This document shows positions 41,607 to 48,828 of a stretch of DNA of 64,000 bases, one piece after another (position 1 is the first letter of the stretch; every line of letters begins with the position of its first letter). The translations under genes were made by a program, and so were the position numbers. The stretch comes from an uncultured Clostridia bacterium (lineage in GTDB: Bacteria; Bacillota; Clostridia; Christensenellales; Borkfalkiaceae): contig CALVPY010000005.1 in NCBI GenBank assembly GCA_944354535.1, positions 1 to 64,000 of the forward strand, read 5' to 3'. A model generated the notes under the pieces. It did no database searches, was not told the DNA's origin, and saw only the letters and a list, made by a program, of their open reading frames with translations.

Positions 41607-41656
41607 CGTGGGAGAGACGGCAAATCTAAGTTTCAGGCCGCCTTGCAGGTACCACG
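41607..41656 (+). promoter_or_regulatory. Structured nusG-rplK spacer
   Basis: CGTGGGAGAGACGGC and GCCGCC...CCACG can pair as a closed stem (CGTGG/CCACG, GGC/GCC). A similar GTGGGAG...GACCAC element lies before rplA. These are likely conserved leader elements for ribosomal protein feedback; which protein binds is not shown. Confidence 0.5.
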
Positions 41657-41672
41657 AATACGGAGGAACAAT

Positions 41673-42098
41673 ATGGCTAAAAAGATCACTGCGGTAGTCA
41701 AACTTCAGCTCCCTGCAGGAAAAGCGACTCCCGGTCCCCCTGTCGGTTCGACGCTCGGCCCGCACGGGATCAACATCCCCGGTTTCACGAAGGAATTTAA
41801 TGCGAAGACCGCCGGTCAGGAGGGGCTCATCATCCCCGTCGTCATGACCATCTACCAGGATCGTTCGTTCACGTTCGTCCTGAAGACGCCTCCCGCTCCC
41901 GTCCTCATCAAGAAGGCATTGGGGCTTGAGACTGCTTCGGCTACGCCCAACAAGGTGAAGGTCGGCAAGCTCACCAAGGCGCAGGTGGAGGAGATCGCAA
42001 AGACCAAGCTGCCCGATCTCAACTGCACGTCGCTCGAGAGCGCGATGAGCATGATCGCAGGCACGGCACGCAGCATGGGCGTGACCGTCGAGGACTGA
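41673..42098 (+). CDS. rplK: 50S ribosomal protein L11
   Basis: A 141-residue L11. It begins [20 protein letters not shown] and includes [18 protein letters not shown] and the C-terminal rRNA-binding domain ([19 protein letters not shown]). The ATG at 41673 has CGGAGGAACA upstream. It is the target of PrmA, also encoded in this window. Confidence 0.97.
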   Translation: MAKKITAVVKLQLPAGKATPGPPVGSTLGPHGINIPGFTKEFNAKTAGQEGLIIPVVMTIYQDRSFTFVLKTPPAPVLIKKALGLETASATPNKVKVGKLTKAQVEEIAKTKLPDLNCTSLESAMSMIAGTARSMGVTVED

Positions 42099-42110
42099 GA
42101 TATAAGGAGA

Positions 42111-42143
42111 ATGTGGGAGAAGGCTCCGCCTTCGTTTGACCAC
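42111..42143 (+). promoter_or_regulatory. Structured rplK-rplA spacer
   Basis: TGTGGGAG and GACCACA flank a GAAGGC/GCCTTC hairpin, immediately followed by AAGGAGGTAA. It is similar in form to the nusG-rplK element. Confidence 0.5.
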
Positions 42144-42156
42144 AAGGAGGTAATTG

Positions 42157-42846
42157 ATGAAATACGGTAAAAAATACGCCGAAAGCCTGAAGGCATACGA
42201 CAAGACCCGCCCCTATGACGCAGCCGAAGCCGTGAATATCGTGCTCGGCAACGCCAAGGCGAAGTTCGACGAGACGATCGAGCTGCACGTGAGACTGGGC
42301 ATCGACCCCCGTCAGGCAGACCAGCAGGTCCGCGGCGTGCTCGTGCTCCCCAACGGTACGGGCAAGACGAAGAAAGTGCTCGTCGTCGCCAAGGGCGAAC
42401 GCGCAGATCAGGCAAAAGAGGCAGGCGCAGATTTCGTCGGCGCAGAAGAGATGATCCAGAAGATCCAGACGGAGAACTGGTTCGACTTCGACGTCATGAT
42501 CACGACGCCCGACATGATGGGCGTGGTCGGCCGCATCGGCCGTATCCTCGGCCCCAAGGGCCTCATGCCCAACCCCAAGAGCGGCACGGTGACGATGGAC
42601 GTCGCCCGCGCCGTGCAGGAAGTGAAAGCAGGTAAAGTCGAGTACCGTCTCGATAAGACGGCGATCATCCACTGCCCCATCGGCAAGAAGAGCTTCGGGA
42701 ATGAGAAGATCCTCGAGAACTTCACGGCGCTCATGGACGCGATCGTCCGCGCAAAGCCCGCCGCTGCCAAGGGCCAGTACGTCAAGAGCGTCTCTCTTTC
42801 CTCGACGATGGGCCCCGGCGTCAAAGTCGCCTACAACAAGGGCTGA
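42157..42846 (+). CDS. rplA: 50S ribosomal protein L1
   Basis: A 229-residue L1 of normal length. It begins [20 protein letters not shown], with [20 protein letters not shown] and the C-terminal [16 protein letters not shown] 42157 follows AAGGAGGTAA; the adjacent TTG is not needed. Confidence 0.97.
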   Translation: MKYGKKYAESLKAYDKTRPYDAAEAVNIVLGNAKAKFDETIELHVRLGIDPRQADQQVRGVLVLPNGTGKTKKVLVVAKGERADQAKEAGADFVGAEEMIQKIQTENWFDFDVMITTPDMMGVVGRIGRILGPKGLMPNPKSGTVTMDVARAVQEVKAGKVEYRLDKTAIIHCPIGKKSFGNEKILENFTALMDAIVRAKPAAAKGQYVKSVSLSSTMGPGVKVAYNKG

Positions 42847-42871
42847 GCGAGCAATTTCCGCGTAAAATCGC

Positions 42872-42900
42872 TTGACGAAAGCGCGCGGATGTGCTAAAAT
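42872..42900 (+). promoter_or_regulatory. Promoter of rplJL
   Basis: TTGACG, 17 bases, TAAAAT, directly upstream of the L10 leader. Confidence 0.8.
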
Positions 42901-42910
42901 CTCAATGTTA

Positions 42911-43024
42911 ATATCGATACCGCAGACAACGGGTGCCGCAGTTCGGCTCAATATCCCGTCGAGGTAACGAACGGCAATGATTTTTCCTTTGCGCTTCGTA
43001 CCCGTGCGGTACGGAGCTTTTTTT
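42911..43024 (+). promoter_or_regulatory. Ribosomal protein L10 leader with attenuator
   Basis: Contains the conserved ACCGCAGACAACGGGTGCCG and CCCGTCGAGGTAACGA elements of the L10 leader that binds L10(L12)4. It ends in a terminator CTTCGTACC/GGTACGGAG (42994-43016) with tail CTTTTTTTG. Excess L10 would promote termination. Confidence 0.85.
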
Positions 43025-43094
43025 GTGGCTTTTCCCGCTATTGCACGGCGGGGAAGCGGGAAACGGGGCGCGCAAGCTCCCCAAGGAGGTAAAC

Positions 43095-43592
43095 ATGTCG
43101 GCAAATTTTGAAGCGAAAAAAGCGGTCGTCGAAGAGATCAAGGAAAAGATCAACGCCAGCAAATCCGTCGTCCTCGTGCAGTACGACAGGCTCACCGTGG
43201 CGGAAGTCACCGATCTTCGCAACCGGTTCCGCAATGCTTCGAGCGAGTATAAGGTGTACAAGAACACCCTCGTGAGAAAGGCGTTCGACGAGCTGGGCGT
43301 GAAGGATTTCGATAACGACCTCAACGGCGCGACGGCATTCGTCTTCTGCCCGGACGAGACGAGCGGCTGCTCCATCCTCGCCAAGGCAGTCAAGGATGCG
43401 CCCGCGCTTGAGTCCAAGCTCGTTCCCAAGAGCGCCTATGTGAACGGCGCCTATGTGGATGTAGCGGGGATCAAGAAGCTGGCGTCCATCCCCTCGAGAG
43501 AGGTGCTCATCGCCAAGATGCTCGGGTGCCTGCAGGCTCCCATCGCAAATCTCGCCTATGTGCTCGGCGCGATCGCGAAAAACAAGGAATAA
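43095..43592 (+). CDS. rplJ: 50S ribosomal protein L10
   Basis: A 165-residue L10: NFEAKKAVVEEIKEKINAS, then VVLVQYDRLTVAEVTDLRN and FRNASSEYKVYKNTLVRKA. AAGGAGGT precedes ATG 43095. The longer frame falls in the leader and was rejected. It is autoregulated through the leader. Confidence 0.97.
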   Translation: MSANFEAKKAVVEEIKEKINASKSVVLVQYDRLTVAEVTDLRNRFRNASSEYKVYKNTLVRKAFDELGVKDFDNDLNGATAFVFCPDETSGCSILAKAVKDAPALESKLVPKSAYVNGAYVDVAGIKKLASIPSREVLIAKMLGCLQAPIANLAYVLGAIAKNKE

Positions 43593-43622
43593 TTTTCTTA
43601 AAAAAACCGGAGGGTATTCAAA

Positions 43623-43991
43623 ATGGATGTTCAGAAGCTGATCGAAGAAGTCAAGGCAATGAGCGTGGTCGAACTCAACGACCTCGTCAAGGCACTCGAA
43701 GAGGAGTTCGGCGTGAGCGCTGCGGCTCCCGTTGCAGTTGCAGGCGCAGTTGCAGCAGAAGCTGCTCCCGCCGAAGAGGAGAAGACCGAGTTCAACATCG
43801 TCCTTAAGGACATCGGCGCCAACAAGATCGGCGTCATCAAGGTCGTCCGCGAGTTCACGGGTCTCGGCCTTGCAGAAGCCAAGAAGGCAGTCGAAGCGCT
43901 CGGCGTGCTCAAGGAAGCAGTTCCCAAGGCAGACGCAGAGGCAGCCGTTGCCAAGCTCAAGGAAGCAGGCGCTACCGCAGAGCTTCAGTAA
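43623..43991 (+). CDS. rplL: 50S ribosomal protein L7/L12
   Basis: A 122-residue stalk protein with N-terminal dimerisation region, an Ala-rich hinge ([17 protein letters not shown]) and a C-terminal factor-binding domain ([20 protein letters not shown]). Rich in preferred codons. Confidence 0.97.
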   Translation: MDVQKLIEEVKAMSVVELNDLVKALEEEFGVSAAAPVAVAGAVAAEAAPAEEEKTEFNIVLKDIGANKIGVIKVVREFTGLGLAEAKKAVEALGVLKEAVPKADAEAAVAKLKEAGATAELQ

Positions 43992-44000
43992 CCCGATCGA

Positions 44001-44037
44001 AAAAAGACCGTCTCCCGTTCGGAGGCGGTCTTTTTTT
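44001..44037 (+). terminator. Terminator of rplJL
   Basis: AAAAAGACCGTCTCC / GGAGGCGGTCTTTTT stem, loop CGTTC, tail TT. It is directly followed by a second 17-bp palindrome GCGCCCGCCGCCCCGCG/CGCGGGGCGGCGGGCGC (44038-44076, loop GAAAG). Confidence 0.9.
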
Positions 44038-44176
44038 GCGCCCGCCGCCCCGCGGAAAGCGCGGGGCGGCGGGCGCGGGAAGGTCGCTTTTCGGCGAAAG
44101 AGGAGCGATTTTATGCCCGGGCAGACGCCAACCATCCCCGCACACGCAATTTTCACGCTTTATTTCCCAAAAGCAC

Positions 44177-44205
44177 TTGACGAATGCGCCAAATGCGGGT
44201 AAAAT
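44177..44205 (+). promoter_or_regulatory. Promoter of cyclophilin-like lipoprotein
   Basis: TTGACG, 17 bases, TAAAAT, with a leader of about 43 bases and CCGGAGGT before the GTG. Confidence 0.75.
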
Positions 44206-44254
44206 ATTGGTAATTACCGCACGGGCTTTTGCGCCGTGTACCGGAGGTCTATTT

Positions 44255-45133
44255 GTGAAAAAGCTTCACCGCGTTCTTTCTCTCGCTTCTGCCGCAGTCA
44301 TTTCCGCGGCGGCGATCGCCATGTTTACCGCCTGCGACAGCGCAGCGCCCGAGATCACCATCACCTATTCCTTCCTCGGCGAAGATTACGAAGTCGAATA
44401 CACGCTCTCCCGCAAGGGCGCGCCTCAGACGGTGCAGCACTTCATCGAGCTTGCGGACGCCGGCTATTACGACGGTACCTGCATCCATGACTATGCCGAC
44501 TCCTTCCTCTACGGCGGCGCCTATACCTGGGACGAGACGGCGAAGAACATCGTCGAAAAAGATTACTACAATATCGTCAAAGATCTCGACCTCACGCAGA
44601 CCGTCTACACGGAGGGGGAGAGCGGGCAGCGCGGGCAGCCCCTCTACACGGTGCGCGGCGAATTTTCCGCCAACGGCGTGGAGGGCAACAGCAAGACGCT
44701 TTCCCACACGCAGGGCGCGCTCGTGATGTACTATACGAGCAAGGGCGACAGCTCCGTGCGCGTCGGCACCGTTCGTTCGGACGGCGACGAGTATCAGGAA
44801 GGCGATCCCTATAAGTACAACTGCGCGACGTCCATGTTCTACACCTATACGGGCACGGGTTCGCGCACCGATCTCGACAGCACCTATTCCGTGTTCGGCA
44901 AGACGAGCGATTACGACCAGATGAAGGAGCTCCTTGACGCCGTTCAGGAGTACATCGATACGCTCGACAGCTCCGAAGACTTTACCAAGACGGAGAAGTA
45001 CTACGTCAACGAGCACGATGCCTATGATGCCGTGACGGGGACGACGACCTTCTCGGGCGAAAACATCTCGGCCGAATACCACGTTCCCGTGGAGCCCATC
45101 GTCATCAAGTCGGTGAAGGTCACAAAATACTAA
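44255..45133 (+). CDS. Cyclophilin-type peptidyl-prolyl isomerase lipoprotein
   Basis: A 292-residue secreted lipoprotein. Signal peptide with lipobox FTAC (Cys about 28). The mature part looks like a divergent cyclophilin: GAPQTVQHFIELADAGYYDG near its start matches the cyclophilin APKTVENF..L...G.Y.G pattern, and a QGALVMYYTSKGD strand follows. It would assist folding of exported proteins at the membrane. GTG 44255 was chosen for GGAGGT upstream. Several canonical catalytic residues are hard to place, so isomerase activity is likely but unproven. Confidence 0.7.
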   Translation: MKKLHRVLSLASAAVISAAAIAMFTACDSAAPEITITYSFLGEDYEVEYTLSRKGAPQTVQHFIELADAGYYDGTCIHDYADSFLYGGAYTWDETAKNIVEKDYYNIVKDLDLTQTVYTEGESGQRGQPLYTVRGEFSANGVEGNSKTLSHTQGALVMYYTSKGDSSVRVGTVRSDGDEYQEGDPYKYNCATSMFYTYTGTGSRTDLDSTYSVFGKTSDYDQMKELLDAVQEYIDTLDSSEDFTKTEKYYVNEHDAYDAVTGTTTFSGENISAEYHVPVEPIVIKSVKVTKY

Positions 45134-45145
45134 ACGGCAAACATT

Positions 45146-45178
45146 TCCCGCTGCCTGCCGGCAGCGGGATTTTTTTAT
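45146..45178 (+). terminator. Terminator of cyclophilin-like gene
   Basis: TCCCGCTGCC / GGCAGCGGGA, loop TGCC, tail TTTTTTTA. Confidence 0.9.
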
Positions 45179-45187
45179 AGTGCAGGG

Positions 45188-46069
45188 TCATCCCGCCGGC
45201 ACAATGTTGCACACCCGTTTCCCGTCCGTCTCCACGGTAAAGTACCGCACGTCGAAGACGCGTTCGCGGCGCGCATAGACGAGCCCCACGCAGTTCTCCC
45301 GCTCGGTCAGCACCACCGAGCGGAAATCTCCCAGATACTCCCTGAGCGCATCCCCTTCGAGCTCGGGCGAGAGGAAGGGGGAAACGTCGAGGCCTAAGAG
45401 CACGCTCTCGAAGAGGGCGAGAGCGAAGGTCGCGGGGGTGGGCGCGCGCGTCGTTCTCAGGGTACAGGCGACGAGCTCTCCCGCTCTCCATTCGCAGGAG
45501 GCGACGTGTCCGCGGCTGTCATGGAAGGGCACTTCGGCGCGGAGGACGTCGCCCGTCTCCAGGACGCGCCCCTCCGACTGCACCAGCACTTCCCCCCGCC
45601 GCGAGAGCAGGCAGAAGGCATTTTCGCTCACGAGCAGGAAGCCGTCGTCCTGCGCCTTTATGCCGGAGTTTTCGAGGGCGTCGGGCAGCTCCGTGAGGAA
45701 AAACCCTTCCTCCGTCTCGAGGTCCAAAAGCAGTTTCCCCTGCCGCAGGAGGGTGAGCCGCGCCGTGCCGAGCACCTCCTGCCGGATCACCTTCAGGCTC
45801 TGGTCGCTGCGGCAGAAGCCGCCCACATAGAGGGCGGCGCTCCCTCTTCCGTTCAGGTGATAGACCGTCACCTGCGGAGGGGGAGAGAGGAAGAGGTCCT
45901 CGCCGATGCGAAAGCTGACGGGGAGAAATCCGCCGAAGGGCGTGAGCGTACACAATACGTCGTCGGCGGGATCGAGCTCGACGGAACGCTCGAAGCTGTC
46001 CACGATGCCGAGCACCGCTCCGCCCAGGGTAAGGATGCACTCCCGCTCTGCCAAAAAATACACCTGCAT
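45188..46069 (-). CDS. Protein of unknown function, beta-rich
   Basis: A 293-residue cytoplasmic protein without signal peptide or membrane helix. I recognise no family. It is rich in alternating hydrophobic strands (MQVYFLAERECILTLGGAVLG, TVYHLNGRGSAALYVGGF, DDGFLLVSENAFCLLSRRGE), suggesting a beta-sheet or propeller-like fold. The first ATG is 46069; a TTG nine codons earlier is the alternative. No Shine-Dalgarno is visible, and a TTGACA lies at 46102-46107 on this strand without a good -10. It is divergent from the RsfA-like regulator and convergent with the cyclophilin gene. Confidence 0.6.
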   Translation of the reverse strand: MQVYFLAERECILTLGGAVLGIVDSFERSVELDPADDVLCTLTPFGGFLPVSFRIGEDLFLSPPPQVTVYHLNGRGSAALYVGGFCRSDQSLKVIRQEVLGTARLTLLRQGKLLLDLETEEGFFLTELPDALENSGIKAQDDGFLLVSENAFCLLSRRGEVLVQSEGRVLETGDVLRAEVPFHDSRGHVASCEWRAGELVACTLRTTRAPTPATFALALFESVLLGLDVSPFLSPELEGDALREYLGDFRSVVLTERENCVGLVYARRERVFDVRYFTVETDGKRVCNIVPAG

Positions 46070-46082
46070 ACCGCTATTAGAT

Positions 46083-46112
46083 GTATAGACGTACAAAATT
46101 ATGTCAACAACA
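46083..46112 (+). promoter_or_regulatory. Candidate sigma-F promoter of RsfA-like gene
   Basis: GTATA (46083-46087), 15 bases, GTCAACAACA (46103-46112); same pattern as spoIIR, ywmB-like and spoIIQ-like genes. A short CGGGC/GCCCG hairpin follows before the Shine-Dalgarno. Confidence 0.55.
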
Positions 46113-46149
46113 GAGAGGAAAACGGGCTTCTGCCCGAACGGAGGCAGGT

Positions 46150-46737
46150 ATGAACAAGATCAACGGTTACACGGAAGAGGAAGCGACGGGGCTCATCGAG
46201 TATATCTATTCGGGCAGGAACGCAGGAAAGACGCTCTCTTATCTCTTTGAAACATACGGAAGAGCCCACAGCCGCGCCAAGGGAAGCGTGCGCAACTATT
46301 ATTACGCGCTCCTCAAAAAGCAGGACGACGAGCGCGTCAGGCGCATCCTTGCGGGCAAAGACCTGCACGCAGGGGCGGTGAGACCCTTCACGGAGGAAGA
46401 GACGGACGAGATGCTCCGCGCCATCTTCCGCGAGCGCGCCAAAGGCTATTCGGTGCGCCGCGCCATCATGAACGCTGCGGGCGGCGACGAGAAGAAGATG
46501 CTCAGGATGCAGAACAAGTACCGCAATCTCTTAAAGAAGCAGCCCGAGCGGCTGGAAAAAGCTGCCAAAGAGGCGGGCGTTCCCGCGGGCAGCGAATTTT
46601 TGCAGCGCCGCCTCGAACAGGAGATCGACGCCCTCTACCGCCGCATCGCGGGGGATCTGAGGCGGGAGAACGAGGCGCTGCGCGCAGAACTTGAAAAACT
46701 GCGCAAAGAGCGCGGCGGATCGGGAAGCGGCGAATAA
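46150..46737 (+). CDS. Myb/SANT-like DNA-binding protein, RsfA-like
   Basis: A 195-residue basic protein with two similar helix-rich segments: about 5-57 (GYTEEEATGLIEYIYSGRN ... NYYYALLKK) and 78-130 (PFTEEETDEMLRAIFRERAK ... KYRNLLKKQ). This is a tandem Myb/SANT-like arrangement. A C-terminal coiled coil follows (RRENEALRAELEKLRKE). RsfA-type prespore regulators of Bacillus have one such Myb domain plus a coiled coil and are under sigma-F control; the upstream motif agrees. GGAGGCAGGT precedes the ATG. Targets are unknown. Confidence 0.55.
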   Translation: MNKINGYTEEEATGLIEYIYSGRNAGKTLSYLFETYGRAHSRAKGSVRNYYYALLKKQDDERVRRILAGKDLHAGAVRPFTEEETDEMLRAIFRERAKGYSVRRAIMNAAGGDEKKMLRMQNKYRNLLKKQPERLEKAAKEAGVPAGSEFLQRRLEQEIDALYRRIAGDLRRENEALRAELEKLRKERGGSGSGE

Positions 46738-46796
46738 CGGAGCGCTTTTTTTCACAAGCTGTCTGAGGCGGGGATAACGCCCGCAAAGGAGCCGAT

Positions 46797-46979
46797 ATGG
46801 AAAAGATGTTCTGCCTCGGGCTGGCGCTGGGCGCGCTCGGCGGCGCTCTGGCGGTCGCCAACAGCTGCAAGATGCGCTCGCTCGTGAAAAAGAGCCAGGA
46901 AGACCTTCTCGATAAGATCGACGACGCGGTCGACAAGCGCCTCGAATGCTTCGAGAGGAAAAAGAGAGACCGCGACTGA
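46797..46979 (+). CDS. Small membrane-anchored protein
   Basis: A 60-residue protein with an N-terminal glycine/alanine-rich helix (CLGLALGALGGALAVANS) and a charged C-terminal amphipathic helix (VKKSQEDLLDKIDDAVDKRL). This resembles YtxH-type small proteins. AAAGGAG precedes the ATG. It may be co-transcribed with the RsfA-like gene (59-base gap) and is followed by a terminator. Function unknown. Confidence 0.65.
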   Translation: MEKMFCLGLALGALGGALAVANSCKMRSLVKKSQEDLLDKIDDAVDKRLECFERKKRDRD

Positions 46980-46985
46980 GCGGGG

Positions 46986-47010
46986 GGCTGCCTTCGGGCA
47001 GCCTTTTTTC
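46986..47010 (+). terminator. Terminator after small membrane protein
   Basis: GGCTGCC-TTCG-GGCAGCC stem-loop with TTTTTTC tail. Confidence 0.85.
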
Positions 47011-47095
47011 ATAAGAAACCCGCGGGTCGTCTGCGTGGTCAAGAGGAGTTTTGCCAATGGGTGCAACCGAAATGGGGACAAATCACTGACCCTTG

Positions 47096-47146
47096 CCCTC
47101 CCTGTGTAAGGGAGGGTGCCGAGCGAAGCGAGGCGGGAGGGTTGTA
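47096..47146. repeat. Palindromic intergenic repeat, short copy
   Basis: CCCTCCCTGTGTAAGGGAGG followed by TGCCGAGCGAAGCGAGGCGGGAGGGTTGTAA; the inverted form of the element at 38156-38207. The surrounding 47011-47262 holds no gene. Confidence 0.85.
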
Positions 47147-47262
47147 AAGGTCGGGGCTGCGCGGGCATAACGATCTTTCCGTCAGGTTTGTTCCTTGCGT
47201 TGTCTCTTCTGCGCCATCGGGGCGGGCGGAGGGCGCCGCTTTCTCATTATTTCAAAAAAAGC

Positions 47263-47291
47263 TTGCCTTTGCGCGGGAAATATGCTACAAT
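47263..47291 (+). promoter_or_regulatory. Promoter of RuvX fusion gene (leaderless)
   Basis: TTGCCT, 17 bases, TACAAT; ATG begins 7 bases after the -10. Confidence 0.7.
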
Positions 47292-47297
47292 CAAGGC

Positions 47298-48080
47298 ATG
47301 ACCGAGAGGATCGTCGCATTGGACATCGGGGATAAGCGCATCGGCGTCGCGTTCAGCGACCCGTTCGGCGAGTACGCCGTGCCGGGGGATACCTACTTCC
47401 GCACGGGGGATCTCGAACGGGACGTTGCCGCCATACAGGCGCTCGCGGAGCGGGAGAACGCCTCTGCCGTCGTCTGCGGGCTGCCCCTCAACGCCGACGG
47501 CACCGAGAGCGTGCAGACGCGCAAGACGGCGCGCTTTATTTCGGCGCTGCGGGAAAGGCTCTTGATCCCCGTCTATGAAGAGGACGAGCGCTACACGACG
47601 CGCGAAGCGCGGCGCGACCTTGTCTTTACGGGCGTGAGCTCCAAAAAGGACAAGAAAAACAAGCACATTGATTCGCTTGCCGCGGCGTATATCCTCGAAG
47701 GTTTTTTATCAAGACGCAAAAAGGAGAAAACGGCAATGAGCTTCAAGGAAGAGAACAACGATTACGAGGACGGCGACAACATCGTCGAGCTCATCGACGA
47801 GGACGGCAACACGCTGCGCTACGAGCACGTCGGCACCATCGAGTACAAGGGCGAATGGTACTGCTTCTTCACGCCCGTTCTCAATGTGGAGGAAGCGGAC
47901 GAGGACGAGGGCGAAGAGGTCGCAGTCTTCCGCCTGGTGGGCGACGAGGACGACGAACGCCTCGAGACCATCGACGACGACGCGCTCCTCGACGAGGTGT
48001 TCGCGGAATTCTGCAATCAGTATGAAGACTTTGAGGACGCCGACGAAGCGGCGATGCTCGAGCCCGACGAAGAGGACTGA
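47298..48080 (+). CDS. RuvX/YqgF Holliday-junction resolvase-like protein fused in frame to a DUF1292 protein
   Basis: A 260-residue ORF. Residues 1-140 are YqgF/RuvX (VALDIGDKRIGVAFSDP, VCGLPLNADGTES, YEEDERYTTREA, HIDSLAAAYILEGFL), an RNase H-fold nuclease linked to pre-16S rRNA maturation. From 147 to the end is an acidic DUF1292 (YrzB-like) protein (NIVELIDEDGNTLRYEHVGT). No stop separates them, but an internal AAGGAG and ATG at 47736 exactly mark the DUF1292 start, so a separate short product is also likely. In other Firmicutes these are adjacent separate genes. The upstream start appears leaderless. Confidence 0.85.
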   Translation: MTERIVALDIGDKRIGVAFSDPFGEYAVPGDTYFRTGDLERDVAAIQALAERENASAVVCGLPLNADGTESVQTRKTARFISALRERLLIPVYEEDERYTTREARRDLVFTGVSSKKDKKNKHIDSLAAAYILEGFLSRRKKEKTAMSFKEENNDYEDGDNIVELIDEDGNTLRYEHVGTIEYKGEWYCFFTPVLNVEEADEDEGEEVAVFRLVGDEDDERLETIDDDALLDEVFAEFCNQYEDFEDADEAAMLEPDEED

Positions 48081-48122
48081 ACGAAGGCAGCGGCGGGGAC
48101 ATCCCGCCGAGGGGAGGAAAGC

Positions 48123-48494
48123 ATGACGACTCAGCGCCGCACGGCACAAAAGCAAGCCATATGCGACGCTCTCCGTGCGCTCGATCATCCTTCGGCGACG
48201 GAGGTATATGCGTATTTGCAGGGCAAAGAGCCCGCGGTCAGCCGCGGGACGGTCTTCCGCGTCCTTTCCGCCTTTTCGGAGTGCGGCAAGGTGCGCCGCC
48301 TGCGCCTTTTGGGCGACGATACGCATTACGACTTCAACACTTCCCCCCACGCGCACGCGTGTTGCCGGAAATGCGGCAGGGTGTGGGATATCGAGGGCGT
48401 CTCCGTACCCCTCGCTCTCCCCGAAGGCTTCCTGTTCGAAGAGAGCGAGCTCGAAGTTTCGGGCGTGTGCGCCGCCTGTGCCGGCAAGGGGTGA
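48123..48494 (+). CDS. Fur-family metalloregulator (Fur/PerR/Zur)
   Basis: A 123-residue winged-helix repressor. DNA-binding region: QRRTAQKQAICDALRALDHPSATEVY ends at the recognition part SRGTVFRVLSAF. The metal site HYDFNTSPHAHACCRKCGRVWD and a C-terminal CAAC give the structural zinc cysteines. GAGGGGAGG precedes the ATG. Which metal or oxidant it senses is not evident; the PerR/Fur split cannot be made by eye. It is downstream of the RuvX-DUF1292 gene by 42 bases. Confidence 0.85.
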   Translation: MTTQRRTAQKQAICDALRALDHPSATEVYAYLQGKEPAVSRGTVFRVLSAFSECGKVRRLRLLGDDTHYDFNTSPHAHACCRKCGRVWDIEGVSVPLALPEGFLFEESELEVSGVCAACAGKG

Positions 48495-48522
48495 TCAAAT
48501 TTCAAATTCCCCCGAAAAATGC

Positions 48523-48551
48523 TTGCTTTTTTTGCAGCTATCTGTTATGAT
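48523..48551 (+). promoter_or_regulatory. Promoter of T-box/leuA
   Basis: TTGCTT, 17 bases, TATGAT; the leader starts near 48558. Confidence 0.75.
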
Positions 48552-48556
48552 AGAAC

Positions 48557-48812
48557 AAATATAACGCGAAGACGCGGAGCAGTACCCCCTTTTTCCTGCT
48601 TTCAGAGAGCCGCCGGAAGGTGCGAGGCGGCAGAGGGGAGGGGCGAACTCACCGCCGAGCGGTCCGCCCGAACGGGAGTAAGGCGGAACGGTTTCCCCCG
48701 TTACAGGGAGGGGATATGGAAGTATCCCGTGAAGCGGCGGGCGTGAGCCCGCAATAAGAGTGGTACCGCGCGTGTTCCGCGTCTCTTTTCGGAGGCGCGG
48801 CTTTTTTATTTC
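48557..48812 (+). promoter_or_regulatory. T-box riboswitch, leucine specifier
   Basis: Canonical T-box sequence AGAGTGGTACCGCG (48757-48770). The specifier region GGGGCGAACTCACCG presents CTC (48648-48650), a Leu codon, in the usual GAA-codon-ACC setting. The terminator is CCGCGTCTC/GAGGCGCGG (48777-48800) with tail CTTTTTTATT. Uncharged tRNA-Leu(GAG) would stabilise the antiterminator and turn on leuA. Confidence 0.92.
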
Positions 48813-48828
48813 AAGTGAGGAGGGATCT

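Noticed and set aside
44038..44076. Separate small RNA gene in the 17-bp palindrome after rplL
   Set aside because: It has no promoter of its own and directly follows a complete terminator; a back-up terminator is the simpler reading.
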